A DNA stretch of 25,328 nucleotides from Lyngbya sp. PCC 8106 (GTDB lineage: Bacteria; Cyanobacteriota; Cyanobacteriia; Cyanobacteriales; Microcoleaceae): positions 1 to 25,328 of the forward strand of contig NZ_AAVU01000068.1 of the NCBI RefSeq assembly GCF_000169095.1, written 5' to 3'. How positions within the stretch are numbered: the stretch's first letter is position 1; the number at the start of each line of letters is the position of its first letter. Positions 7,278 to 15,287 of this stretch are shown here, in pieces. Both the position numbers and the translations under genes were made by a program. The notes under the pieces are model-generated. The model worked only from the letters and a program-made list of their open reading frames with translations, did no database searches and was not told the DNA's origin.

Positions 7278-8765
7278 ATGGTACAAGCACCGACCCGCCA
7301 AACCACAACAGAATTAGCAACCCTCGCTATTGATTTAATTCGTCAAGCCGGATGTGAATATGGAGATGTTCGCTTCTGCACTTATCGGAAACAAAACCTC
7401 TTTGCTCGCGATCGCTCTTTAAGTCGTCTCGAAGATAATGTTAGTTCTGGTTTTGGAGTACGAGTTCTTCTGAGAGGGGCTTGGGGGTTCGCTGCGAGTT
7501 ATCGCAAAACACCCGAAGAAGTGACTCGAATTGTCAATTTAGCCGTTGATATTGCTAAAGGAAGCCGTCTTTCGCTACAAAATCCGGTGCAGTTGGTTCC
7601 GGTTGAAGCCTATCAAGATAGCTACATTACGCCGATTAAAATTGATCCTTTTACCATTCCAATTGCAGAGAAAGCTGAGTTTTTATTGAACCTCAATGAA
7701 CGGTTACTCGCCTACGAAGAACAAGGCATCAAAAAAGCGATGTCTTATCTACAATTTATCCAAGAAGATAAGCTCTTTGCGTCTACAATAGGTTCTCTGA
7801 TTGAACAAACCATTTACCGCAGTTATCCCGGTTTTAATTGTACCGCAGTTGCTAATGGAGACGCACAAACTCGGGGTTATGAACGTCCACCTTTAAATAT
7901 AGGTTATGAACATATTGATCTCGCCGATTTGAGCAATCAAATAGATCGGGTTGCTCAAGAAGCTATCGAAAAAGTTCATGCACCGAAAGGGCCGTCTGGT
8001 ATTCTTTCGACGCTGATTTTAAAGCCATCAAACCTCTATTTAACTATTCATGAATCTGTCGGACATCCAACTGAACTAGACCGAGTTTATGGCTATGAAT
8101 CTAATTTTGCAGGGACCAGTTTTGCAACCACAGATCAACTGAATAAACTACAATATGCTGCACCTTGGGTAAACTTTAAATGCGATCGCACTCAAGCAGG
8201 TGGACGCAGTACAATGGGGTATGATGATGAAGGCGTTCCGGCACAAGATTGGTATGTGGTAAAAGATGGTATTTTAGTAGATTATTTAACGGATCGTGAA
8301 ACGGCTTATCGACTCGGACGAGAAAGTAGTAATGGCTGTGCTTATGCTGATAGTTGGTCGAGTGTGCCGATGGTACGCATTCCCAATTTAGGCTTAGAAC
8401 CCGGGCCAGAAAATGGCAGTCATACTGCTACTTTAGAGGAGATGATTGCCGATACCGAAGATGGGATTTTAATTGATGGAATTGGGAGTTTTTCTATCGA
8501 TCAACAACGCCGTAATTTCCAATTTGGAGGAGATGCGTTTTGGCAGGTAAAAAACGGTAAAGTTGTGGGGATGTTAAAAGATGTCACCTATCACGCTATG
8601 ACGACAGAATTTTGGAATAAAATTGATGCGATTGGCCCGGAGTCTGAACGAGAACAATTAGGAACAAGTTACTGTGGAAAAGGTGAACCCATTCAACTAG
8701 CACAAATGACTCATGCTTGTGTTCCGGTTCGAGTACGAGATATTCACATTGGTGGCGCTTCGTAA
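7278..8765 (+). CDS. tldD: TldD-type metalloprotease (TldD/PmbA family)
   Basis: 495-residue soluble protease subunit. In E. coli, TldD and TldE (PmbA) form a heterodimer that degrades unfolded peptides, with the zinc site in TldD. The zinc-binding HExxxH motif is visible as HESVGH at residues 258-263, followed by PTELDRVYGYES. This identifies the catalytic TldD branch rather than the zinc-less PmbA branch. The C-terminal SYCGKGEP segment holds the conserved cysteine expected as a further ligand, and the protein ends in RDIHIGGAS. It starts at the ATG at 7278, with no strong ribosome binding site. No pmbA/tldE partner is adjacent. It appears to be a single transcription unit, and an inverted repeat built on HIP1 octamers follows it. 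Confidence 0.92.
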   Translation: MVQAPTRQTTTELATLAIDLIRQAGCEYGDVRFCTYRKQNLFARDRSLSRLEDNVSSGFGVRVLLRGAWGFAASYRKTPEEVTRIVNLAVDIAKGSRLSLQNPVQLVPVEAYQDSYITPIKIDPFTIPIAEKAEFLLNLNERLLAYEEQGIKKAMSYLQFIQEDKLFASTIGSLIEQTIYRSYPGFNCTAVANGDAQTRGYERPPLNIGYEHIDLADLSNQIDRVAQEAIEKVHAPKGPSGILSTLILKPSNLYLTIHESVGHPTELDRVYGYESNFAGTSFATTDQLNKLQYAAPWVNFKCDRTQAGGRSTMGYDDEGVPAQDWYVVKDGILVDYLTDRETAYRLGRESSNGCAYADSWSSVPMVRIPNLGLEPGPENGSHTATLEEMIADTEDGILIDGIGSFSIDQQRRNFQFGGDAFWQVKNGKVVGMLKDVTYHAMTTEFWNKIDAIGPESEREQLGTSYCGKGEPIQLAQMTHACVPVRVRDIHIGGAS

Positions 8766-8801
8766 TTCCAAAGAAAGGGAGGAGATCATATCAGTTGGGT
8801 T

Positions 8802-8848
8802 AAAAGAGCGATCGCTTTTTGAAGTTTAGAAACTGCGATCGCCCTTTT
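8802..8848. terminator. HIP1-based inverted repeat between tldD and the convergent small gene
   Basis: AAAAGaGCGATCGC (8802-8815) pairs with GCGATCGCcCTTTT (8835-8848) across a 19-base loop, allowing one mismatch. Two HIP1 octamers form the stem core and A/T runs flank it, so it can fold on either strand. It lies between convergent genes and is a plausible bidirectional terminator. Confidence 0.5.
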
Positions 8849-8960
8849 GTAATTGACAGGATTACTAGAGAATTGATTTTACCATCAATAAATCGTCTAA
8901 ACTCCAGTAAACAAGCACTCTAGGGGGCTAAAAATACCACACAAGAACATTGCCGTTCAA

Positions 8961-9218
8961 TTAATCCATATTCTCAACTGGAGTCAGAAACCCGTTACTC
9001 GCCAATGAACTGACAAATTGCTCGTAACTGCTGGTATCGACTGAGTACCCCGATATTTCTTGGCAGGTGCGGTTTTGCCACTCCATGTACTCTTGTATAT
9101 TTTCTAGGTTTTTGTGACCCTTAGAGGTTTTCCAGAGGGCATATGTGATATCCTCGGGAGTACCTGAAAAGGTCATGCTGCCATCAAAAAGTAAGTAGGT
9201 ATTGGTGTTGTCTGTCAT
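8961..9218 (-). CDS. Unrecognised 85-residue acidic protein
   Basis: Small soluble protein with no signal peptide or membrane segment; I do not recognise the family. It begins MTDNTNTYLLFDGSMTF and contains a PEDITYALWKTSKGHKNLE segment, an EYMEWQNRTCQEISGY segment with one cysteine, and a C-terminal SSYEQFVSSLASNGFL helix. Overall it is acidic with many aromatic residues, so it is likely a folded small domain rather than a spurious frame. Start is the ATG at 9218; GAG-type ribosome binding is weak. The upstream 157 bp contain the TTATTGTAC palindrome and half site. It reads divergently from the GST gene and convergently with tldD. Probably real, but no function is offered. Confidence 0.62.
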   Translation of the reverse strand: MTDNTNTYLLFDGSMTFSGTPEDITYALWKTSKGHKNLENIQEYMEWQNRTCQEISGYSVDTSSYEQFVSSLASNGFLTPVENMD

Positions 9219-9230
9219 TGTTTCTCTAAG

Positions 9231-9277
9231 TTATTGTACTGATTATCGCAGAAAATCTCCTACTTATTGTACAATAA
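9231..9277. promoter_or_regulatory. TTATTGTAC palindrome and half site, candidate operator
   Basis: TTATTGTACAATAA at 9264-9277 is a perfect 14-bp palindrome. The half site TTATTGTAC recurs at 9231-9239, 33 bp away, about three helical turns. Both lie in the divergent region between the 85-residue protein and the GST gene. This spacing and symmetry suggest a dimeric regulator, but no regulator is identified. Confidence 0.4.
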
Positions 9278-9375
9278 AATCAGGATCTTTTTCTATTTTT
9301 TAAATTAGGGATTATTTAGGATTCGTGGTCTTGCCATAGAATGAGTTTTACGTCACCAACGGGAGAACATAAACG

Positions 9376-9978
9376 ATGATAAAATTATACGAATATCCGT
9401 CTTCTGGAAATTGTTATAAAATTCGGCTATTGTTAACCCAATTAGAGATTCCCTTTGAACGAATTACAGTTGATATTTTGAAAAAGGAAAGTCGCACTCC
9501 AGAATTCTTAAGCAAAAATCCCAATGGACGAGTTCCGCTTTTAGAACTTGAACCGGGAAAATATTTACCCGAATCTAATGCCGTTTTATATTATTTTAGT
9601 CAAGAAACACCCTTTTTCCCAACGGATAAGTTTGAACAGGCGCAGGTGATGCAATGGATGTTTTTTGAACAATACAGCCATGAACCCTATATTGCGACTT
9701 CTCGCTATTGGATTTCTATTGTCGGAAAACCAGAAGAATACAAACAGGTTTTAGAACAAAAACAACCCTTGGGTTATGCGGCGTTAGGAGTGATGGAACA
9801 ACAGTTAAAAGATCATCCTTTTTTTGTAGGAGATCGCTACACTATTGCTGATATTTGTTTATTTGCTTATACTCATGTCGCCAATGAAGGTGGATTTGAT
9901 TTAACTCGTTTTCCGGCGGTTTATGCTTGGATAAATCGGGTGAAAGAACAGCCTAATTATCTCAGTATTACAGAATAA
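9376..9978 (+). CDS. Glutathione S-transferase family protein
   Basis: 200-residue cytosolic GST. The N-terminal thioredoxin-fold domain (residues about 1-78) starts MIKLYEYPSSGNCYKIRLLL, with serines at 9 and 10 in the place of the catalytic residue. It continues through NPNGRVPLLE, with the cis-proline before strand 3, to PESNAVLYYF, whose Glu66-Ser67 pair binds the glutathione gamma-glutamyl group. The helical C-terminal domain contains FFVGDRYTIADICLFAYTH, the N-capping box and hydrophobic staple motif of GSTs. The substrate is unknown. Start is the ATG at 9376 with GGGAGA about 10 bases before it. Its stop lies only 4 bp from the convergent EamA pseudogene. Confidence 0.9.
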   Translation: MIKLYEYPSSGNCYKIRLLLTQLEIPFERITVDILKKESRTPEFLSKNPNGRVPLLELEPGKYLPESNAVLYYFSQETPFFPTDKFEQAQVMQWMFFEQYSHEPYIATSRYWISIVGKPEEYKQVLEQKQPLGYAALGVMEQQLKDHPFFVGDRYTIADICLFAYTHVANEGGFDLTRFPAVYAWINRVKEQPNYLSITE

Positions 9979-9982
9979 TTGT

Positions 9983-11011
9983 TTAGACTCCTTTGAATCC
10001 CACTGTCCGATCTAGGTCTTCAGTTGAGCGATCTAATGGCGGGAGTTCCGACGGTTGAGCGGGAACTTTAGAAACACCAATTTGATTGATAATAATCCCC
10101 AAAAAAATCACACTTCCGCCAATAGATTGAGGAGTTGTGGGAATTTCACCTAAAATAAAATAGGAGGCTAAAACCCCGACAATGGGAGCAAAAGAACTGG
10201 CTAAAGAAATCTCAGAAGCACTTGATTTTTTTAATCCTGAAAACCAACAAAATTGACCGCCAACAACAATCACAAGACTATACAGTAACATCCATTGCCA
10301 AACAAGCGGAGAAAATACATCCATAAAGTGACCAAATCCAAACAGCAAAGTAACGATAACAAAAAATATAACTGTACTCAAAAAGGTGCGATAAACGTTA
10401 AAAAAACCAAGTGGAATATTACGAAGACTGACTTTACTAATAATTGTTGCAACTGCTGCGGAAACTGCACCGACCGCAACCATCAATTCTCCAATCCCAT
10501 GAAATCCAGTCATACTGATCATTTCTCGATTAGGATCTGGGATAAAAACCGTTAATCCGACGCCAATAAACGAAACAATTGCACCAATAATTACCCAACG
10601 ATTTACCCGTTCATGGAGTAACAAAATAGATAAAGCTAGAACTAAAGGCGGTTCAATTCGACTAATTAAAATCACATTATTAACCATTGTTCGTTCTAAC
10701 GCTGAGAAAAACAAAGCCGGGGCTAAAGCACCTGCAAGAATGGCAACAGTGGTTAAACCTAACCAATCTTTTCCGGACAGATTTTTGATGGTTTACTGAG
10801 TTAAGTCTTGATAATAAAGCCGTAAAAAAATTAATAACGCCCAAATATTACCCACAAACAAAACATTACAAAAAGAAATGGGATTTCGACCATCAATTAA
10901 ATTTTCTGCGCCCAATTCAGTTAACTGACGAGTCACGGCGTTAGCGGCACCAAAAATAGTCACGCCGAGCAACAGATAAGCACGTCCAGGAATGCGCTGA
11001 ATTAAATTCAT
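9983..11011 (-). pseudogene. EamA/DMT-family transporter gene interrupted by an in-frame TAA
   Basis: Reading the reverse strand from the ATG at 11011 gives an EamA (drug/metabolite transporter) protein: membrane segment AYLLLGVTIFGAANAVTRQL, then a loop, then FCNVLFVGNIWALLIFLRLYY. A TAA stop at 10795-10793 (codon 73) breaks it. The same frame then continues without further stops: TIKNLSGKDWLGLTTVAILA, ALAPALFFSALERT, then the rest of the first repeat and a full second EamA repeat, ending at 9983. Together the two parts make about 341 residues, a normal 10-helix length. So the break is a nonsense codon, not a frameshift; one C-to-T change from CAA would explain it. The downstream part also has a TTG at 10714 that could restart, but it lacks the first helices. 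A sequencing error is the main alternative. Confidence 0.8.
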
Positions 11012-11206
11012 TAAATCTAGAGATTGCCTTCAGAGACAGACTAGCATAATTAAGTATTGATGCTGCTCAAAGTTATAAAATTTAGTTCAATCCTCGATGC
11101 AATGTATTGATTGATTCAATTGCAGGTAAACTAGATGATGTGATGATTTAATCCTCCAAAAAGGATCATTTCTTGGTCAAAGTATAGGGTAAAGGAGTAG
11201 GATATT

Positions 11207-11929
11207 TTGAATTTAGAAGTAATTGCTCATCGGGGTTTTTCGGCAATGGCTCCCGAGAATACCATAGCGGCCTTTAGTGCGGCGATAGAAGGGGGAGCCA
11301 ATTCGATAGAATTTGATTTACAATTATCTCGCGATGGTGTACCGATCATCTTTCACGATGAAACTTTAGACCGAATTACGGGAACTTCGGGTCGAGTCCA
11401 GGAGAAAACTTTACAAGAGTTGAAACAACTGAATGCGGGGGCTTGGTTCGCTGAACAGTTTGTCGGGGAAACCATTCCGACTTTAGCTGAAGCATTAGTG
11501 TGTTTTAAACAGGTACAAAAATTTATTTATTTTGATGTTAAACCTCATTGTCAATGGTCAAAAACAGAGATTGAAGGCTTAATTCAACAAGTGAGAGAGG
11601 CGGGAATTTTAGAAAAATGTGTGATCACGGCGTTTAATGAGGAGTTTTTAGAGCAAGTTCGCGCTTGTTGTCCTGAGATCAAATTGGGCTATTTTCTCAC
11701 CGAAGCTGGGGATTATCCCGAACAACTACATAAAGCAATTACAGCCGGAAATGCGATTTTAAGTAGTTTATTTGATGTGGTGCTAGAAAATCCTCATTTT
11801 GTTGAAGACAGTCGCAGTCAGGGGGTAGATTGGGTGGTGTGGACTGTTGACCGTCCCGAACATTTTCAAGAATTGATCGAATTGGGGGTGAAACGAATTA
11901 TTACCAATTCCTTGATTGGTTGGACATGA
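11207..11929 (+). CDS. Glycerophosphodiester phosphodiesterase (GDPD family)
   Basis: 240-residue TIM-barrel enzyme that hydrolyses glycerophosphodiesters to glycerol-3-phosphate and an alcohol. The family's metal and catalytic residues are present: HRG at residues 8-10, PEN(T) with Glu17, EFDLQLSRDG with Glu35 and Asp37, and FHDETLDR with His50. The C-terminal VDWVVWTVDRPEHFQEL and KRIITNSLIGW segment completes the barrel. There is no signal peptide, so it is cytosolic, unlike periplasmic GlpQ. The start is the TTG at 11207, because AAAGGAG (11191-11197) lies 9 bases upstream and the conserved domain starts right after it. It stands alone between the EamA pseudogene (divergent) and acsF. Confidence 0.9.
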   Translation: MNLEVIAHRGFSAMAPENTIAAFSAAIEGGANSIEFDLQLSRDGVPIIFHDETLDRITGTSGRVQEKTLQELKQLNAGAWFAEQFVGETIPTLAEALVCFKQVQKFIYFDVKPHCQWSKTEIEGLIQQVREAGILEKCVITAFNEEFLEQVRACCPEIKLGYFLTEAGDYPEQLHKAITAGNAILSSLFDVVLENPHFVEDSRSQGVDWVVWTVDRPEHFQELIELGVKRIITNSLIGWT

Positions 11930-12170
11930 TGGCGATCTCCTGTGATATCGGGCTTTGGAGTGATGTAGATTCTGAGTGTATCAACAGATGTTGCAATTCT
12001 TAACGCAGTAAATGTCTTTTGGGGCGGAGAGGTTGATAAACTAAAATTCATACATTTACAACTTTTGATCCCGGCATTGGTTTGTTCGTGGAGTAGGGAT
12101 CAGACTCCATTGCTTTGTCCCGAAAAATCTCTGCACCTCAAACCTGCAATCATAAGATGATAGAAACACT

Positions 12171-13247
12171 ATGGTAGACTCTCTAAAAAAACCAGCATTT
12201 GATGAAATCCGGCCGGGGGTTAAAGTTCCTGCCAAGGAAACCATTCTTACCCCTCGGTTTTACACGACAGACTTTGATGAGATGGCGCAGATGGACATCT
12301 CAGTCAATGAGGATGAACTGCGGGCGATCTTAGAAGAATTCCGGGCGGACTACAACCGTCATCATTTTGTCCGGGATGCCGAATTTGAACAATCCTGGGA
12401 TCATATTGATGGAGAAACTCGTCGCCTGTTTGTCGAATTTCTGGAACGTTCTTGTACCGCTGAATTTTCTGGGTTCTTGCTGTACAAAGAGTTAAGCCGT
12501 CGTCTCAAAGGTAAAAGTCCGGTTTTAGCTGAATGTTTCCAACTGATGTCGCGCGATGAAGCTCGTCATGCGGGATTCCTCAACAAAGCGATGTCTGATT
12601 TTAACCTGTCGCTGGATTTGGGATTTTTAACCAAGAGTCGCAAATACACCTTCTTTAAACCTAAATTCATCTTCTACGCGACCTACCTCTCGGAAAAAAT
12701 TGGGTATTGGCGTTATATCACCATTTATCGTCACTTACAAGCGCATCCTGAAGATCGCATTTATCCGATTTTCCGCTTCTTTGAAAACTGGTGTCAAGAT
12801 GAGAACCGTCATGGTGATTTCTTCGATGCCATGATGAAATCTCAGCCCAAAATCCTCAATGATTGGAAGGCAAAACTCTGGTGTCGATTCTTCTTGTTGT
12901 CGGTATTCGGTACCATGTACTTGAACGATGTTCAACGCTCTGGCTTCTATGAGGCGATTGGGTTGAATGCTCGCGATTACGACAAGTATGTGATTCTCAA
13001 AACCAACGAAACTTCCGGTCGGGTGTTCCCCGTCATTTTGGATGTCGAAAATCCGGAGTTCTACGAACGATTGGAAACTTGCATCAAAAATAACGAGAAA
13101 TTGACGGCGATTGTTAATTCTAATACGCCCAAATTCTTGCAGTTTTTCCAAAAATTACCCCATTACCTCTCGAATGCTTGGCAGTTTGTCAAACTGTATT
13201 TGATGAAGCCCATAGATTTTCAGGCTTTGGAAGGAACAGTCCGTTAA
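12171..13247 (+). CDS. acsF: Mg-protoporphyrin IX monomethyl ester (oxidative) cyclase, aerobic diiron subunit
   Basis: 358-residue subunit of the oxygen-dependent cyclase that closes ring E of chlorophyll, converting Mg-protoporphyrin IX monomethyl ester to divinyl protochlorophyllide. The diiron ligands stand out: a glutamate in CTAEFSGFLL (Glu98), the first ExxH in SRDEARHAGF (Glu130, His133) and the second in CQDENRHGDFF (Glu211, His214). The length is normal for cyanobacterial AcsF, also called ChlE or ChlA(I). It begins MVDSLKKPAFDEIRPGVKVP at the ATG at 12171. Cyanobacteria often have two paralogs for high and low oxygen; the sequence alone does not settle which this is. It appears monocistronic, with a strong terminator directly downstream. 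Codon use looks more GC-rich than in neighbouring genes, as expected of a highly expressed gene. Confidence 0.96.
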   Translation: MVDSLKKPAFDEIRPGVKVPAKETILTPRFYTTDFDEMAQMDISVNEDELRAILEEFRADYNRHHFVRDAEFEQSWDHIDGETRRLFVEFLERSCTAEFSGFLLYKELSRRLKGKSPVLAECFQLMSRDEARHAGFLNKAMSDFNLSLDLGFLTKSRKYTFFKPKFIFYATYLSEKIGYWRYITIYRHLQAHPEDRIYPIFRFFENWCQDENRHGDFFDAMMKSQPKILNDWKAKLWCRFFLLSVFGTMYLNDVQRSGFYEAIGLNARDYDKYVILKTNETSGRVFPVILDVENPEFYERLETCIKNNEKLTAIVNSNTPKFLQFFQKLPHYLSNAWQFVKLYLMKPIDFQALEGTVR

Positions 13248-13289
13248 ACCAGGTCTTGAAGCTTTCGACTAAAATAAATAAATAGGAGT

Positions 13290-13314
13290 AGGCTCTGTGT
13301 TGGTAGCAGAGCCT
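13290..13314 (+). terminator. Rho-independent terminator of acsF
   Basis: AGGCTCTG (13290-13297) pairs perfectly with CAGAGCCT (13307-13314) across a 9-base loop and is followed by CTTTTTTT. This is a textbook terminator, 43 bp after the acsF stop. Confidence 0.9.
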
Positions 13315-13379
13315 CTTTTTTTATAATTTCAGCAGGTCGTCTCTCTCCGGTGCGACAGGGTTTAGTATGGAGAATTAAA

Positions 13380-15287
13380 ATGGACAAGCTTCACTTCTCC
13401 CAGCGAGGTCAACAGATGATTCGTAAATGGCTAATGTTGCTCCAACGACTGTCGCCGATTCGGGGATTGTTGACGTTTCTCAGAAATGCAAACGCCTACC
13501 CAGAAAATTATGGTAATTTAGCTGCACTGTCCTACGAAGCATGGCGTAATCGGTTTCTACTCGCCAGATTGAAGTTAGCCTTTGGGTTAGTGCTATGGGC
13601 CTACTTAACCAGCTTTGTACTGAACTTAGTGCGATTTTTTTATGCGGGGGAAATTTTTTTTGATAAACACCTAATTATTCAATTGATTGGGTTGTTTAGC
13701 TTATGTACTGGAATGGGAGTCCTACAAACCACCTGGGGGCGTCATCATCTCGGCTTAATTTTTCTGGGGTTTTCTTGGTCTTTGGAGATGAACGAACAGA
13801 TTATTGAAACGATTGTCGAGGTTCTCAGACCAGGTTCGCCCCTGGTTAGCCCTGAATTGTTGGGTTGGGGTTCGACATTTTTCACCCAAGCGACTCTAAT
13901 TCCTGTTTGCTGGCCGCTGCATTTATTATCCCAGATGATTACATTGGGGTACTATTTCGGGATTAATCGGATTTTTGGGTTTGACACCATTCCTAACTAT
14001 AATGAGCCACTGCGGTTAATTTTGATGTTGTTTTGGGTTTGTTTAATTTGTGATTTGTCTGTCTATTTGTACGAACGTTTACAACGGGCTGAGTTTAACG
14101 CTCGTCAGCAACTTGAAATCGCAGAAGCAAAATATCGAAGTATTTTTGAAAATGCGGTTGAGGGACTATTTCAGTCTACTCCTGAAGGACGTTTTTTGGA
14201 TGTCAATAAGACTTTAGCTCGGATGTGTGGCTATCAGTCCCCTCAAGAAATGATGGCTAAAGTGACGGATATTAAAAGTCAGATGTATGTCGATCCCCAA
14301 CGTCGTACAGAGTTTATTCGTTTAATCGAAGAACAGGGCTGTGTATTGGCTTTTGAGTCTCAAGTCTATCATGCTGAGAGTAATATAATTTGGATTTCTG
14401 AAAATGCCAGAGCGGTCAGAGATGCCCCAGGTAATATTATTGTTTATGAAGGAGATGTCGAAGAAATTACTGAACGAAAACGAGCGGAAGCTGAAATGCG
14501 TAAAGCCCTACAAAAAGAGAAAGAACTGAATCTGTTGAAGTCTCGTTTTGTTTCGATGATTTCCCATGAATTTCGCACTCCCTTGACCACAATTATGGCA
14601 TCAACAGAGGCGTTAGAATATTATGGTCATCGCTGGACAGAGGATAAAAAAGATAAATATTTCAGCCGAATTCGAGTCACCATTCAACACTTAACTGATC
14701 TCCTCAATGATGTTTTGATTATTGGTCAGTCGGAAGCCCATAAACTTCCCTACAACCCGACTGTTATTGATTTAGATTCTTTCTGTGAAAATTTAGTAGA
14801 AGAAATTCAAATCACTGCTAATAAAAAGTGTAATTTAACATTGAGTATTCATGGTAAAAATATTTTAAATTATTTAGAGTTGGCGGCGAGTCAAGACTCC
14901 AAAATATTGCCGATTTCTGATGAAAGATTACTCCGTCATATTTTTATTAACTTACTCTCAAATGCGGTTAAGTATTCCCCAAAAGGCGGTAAAATTGAGA
15001 TGAAACTTTTTTATCAAGCAACACAGGTTGTTGTTACAATTAAAGATGAAGGAATTGGGATTCCGGTTGAAGATCAAAAACACTTATTTGAATCCTTTCA
15101 TCGAGCAAGAAATGTCGGTACAATTTCAGGAACAGGTTTAGGATTGGCAATTGTTAAACGCTCTGTTGATCGATTGGGTGGAACCATTACTGTACACAGC
15201 GAAGTTGGAAAGGGTACAATATTTACAGTAGCCTTACCTTTGCAATTTGAGGAGAGAGAACAAGATGAAGCGGATTTTAGTGATTGA
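13380..15287 (+). CDS. Membrane PAS-domain sensor histidine kinase
   Basis: 635-residue inner-membrane two-component sensor kinase. The first ~235 residues hold about five hydrophobic segments, among them LKLAFGLVLWAYLTSFVLNL and PLRLILMLFWVCLICDLSVY, resembling a MASE-like sensor region with no recognised ligand. A PAS domain covers about residues 250-375 (YRSIFENAVEGLFQSTPEG through the PAC segment). HisKA follows, with the phospho-acceptor His396 in MISHEFRTPL. The HATPase domain shows its N box (INLLSNAVKYSPKGG), DEGIGI, and GTGLGLAIVKR. The start is the ATG at 13380, because GGAGA lies 6 bases upstream; an in-frame GTG at 13350 would add 10 residues but has no such site. Its 3' end overlaps the next gene by 23 bases, so the two are co-translated. 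Confidence 0.92.
   Translation: MDKLHFSQRGQQMIRKWLMLLQRLSPIRGLLTFLRNANAYPENYGNLAALSYEAWRNRFLLARLKLAFGLVLWAYLTSFVLNLVRFFYAGEIFFDKHLIIQLIGLFSLCTGMGVLQTTWGRHHLGLIFLGFSWSLEMNEQIIETIVEVLRPGSPLVSPELLGWGSTFFTQATLIPVCWPLHLLSQMITLGYYFGINRIFGFDTIPNYNEPLRLILMLFWVCLICDLSVYLYERLQRAEFNARQQLEIAEAKYRSIFENAVEGLFQSTPEGRFLDVNKTLARMCGYQSPQEMMAKVTDIKSQMYVDPQRRTEFIRLIEEQGCVLAFESQVYHAESNIIWISENARAVRDAPGNIIVYEGDVEEITERKRAEAEMRKALQKEKELNLLKSRFVSMISHEFRTPLTTIMASTEALEYYGHRWTEDKKDKYFSRIRVTIQHLTDLLNDVLIIGQSEAHKLPYNPTVIDLDSFCENLVEEIQITANKKCNLTLSIHGKNILNYLELAASQDSKILPISDERLLRHIFINLLSNAVKYSPKGGKIEMKLFYQATQVVVTIKDEGIGIPVEDQKHLFESFHRARNVGTISGTGLGLAIVKRSVDRLGGTITVHSEVGKGTIFTVALPLQFEEREQDEADFSD

Noticed and set aside
9983..10714. 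EamA second half as an independent gene starting at the TTG at 10714
   Set aside because: The same frame runs unbroken upstream to a stop codon with good family sequence in between (10715-10792), and this start would cut off the first membrane helices. One interrupted gene explains both parts better.
12735..13151. 138-codon open frame on the reverse strand inside acsF
   Set aside because: It is antisense to the clear acsF gene, whose diiron motifs are intact, and its sequence resembles no protein family. It is a shadow of codon bias on the opposite strand.
13350..13379. Upstream GTG start for the sensor kinase
   Set aside because: No ribosome binding site precedes it, while the ATG at 13380 has GGAGA at the right distance.
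15247..15264. Upstream TTG start for the receiver-kinase hybrid
   Set aside because: The TTG overlaps the GAGGAGAG ribosome binding site that serves the ATG at 15265, and the receiver domain begins right after that ATG.
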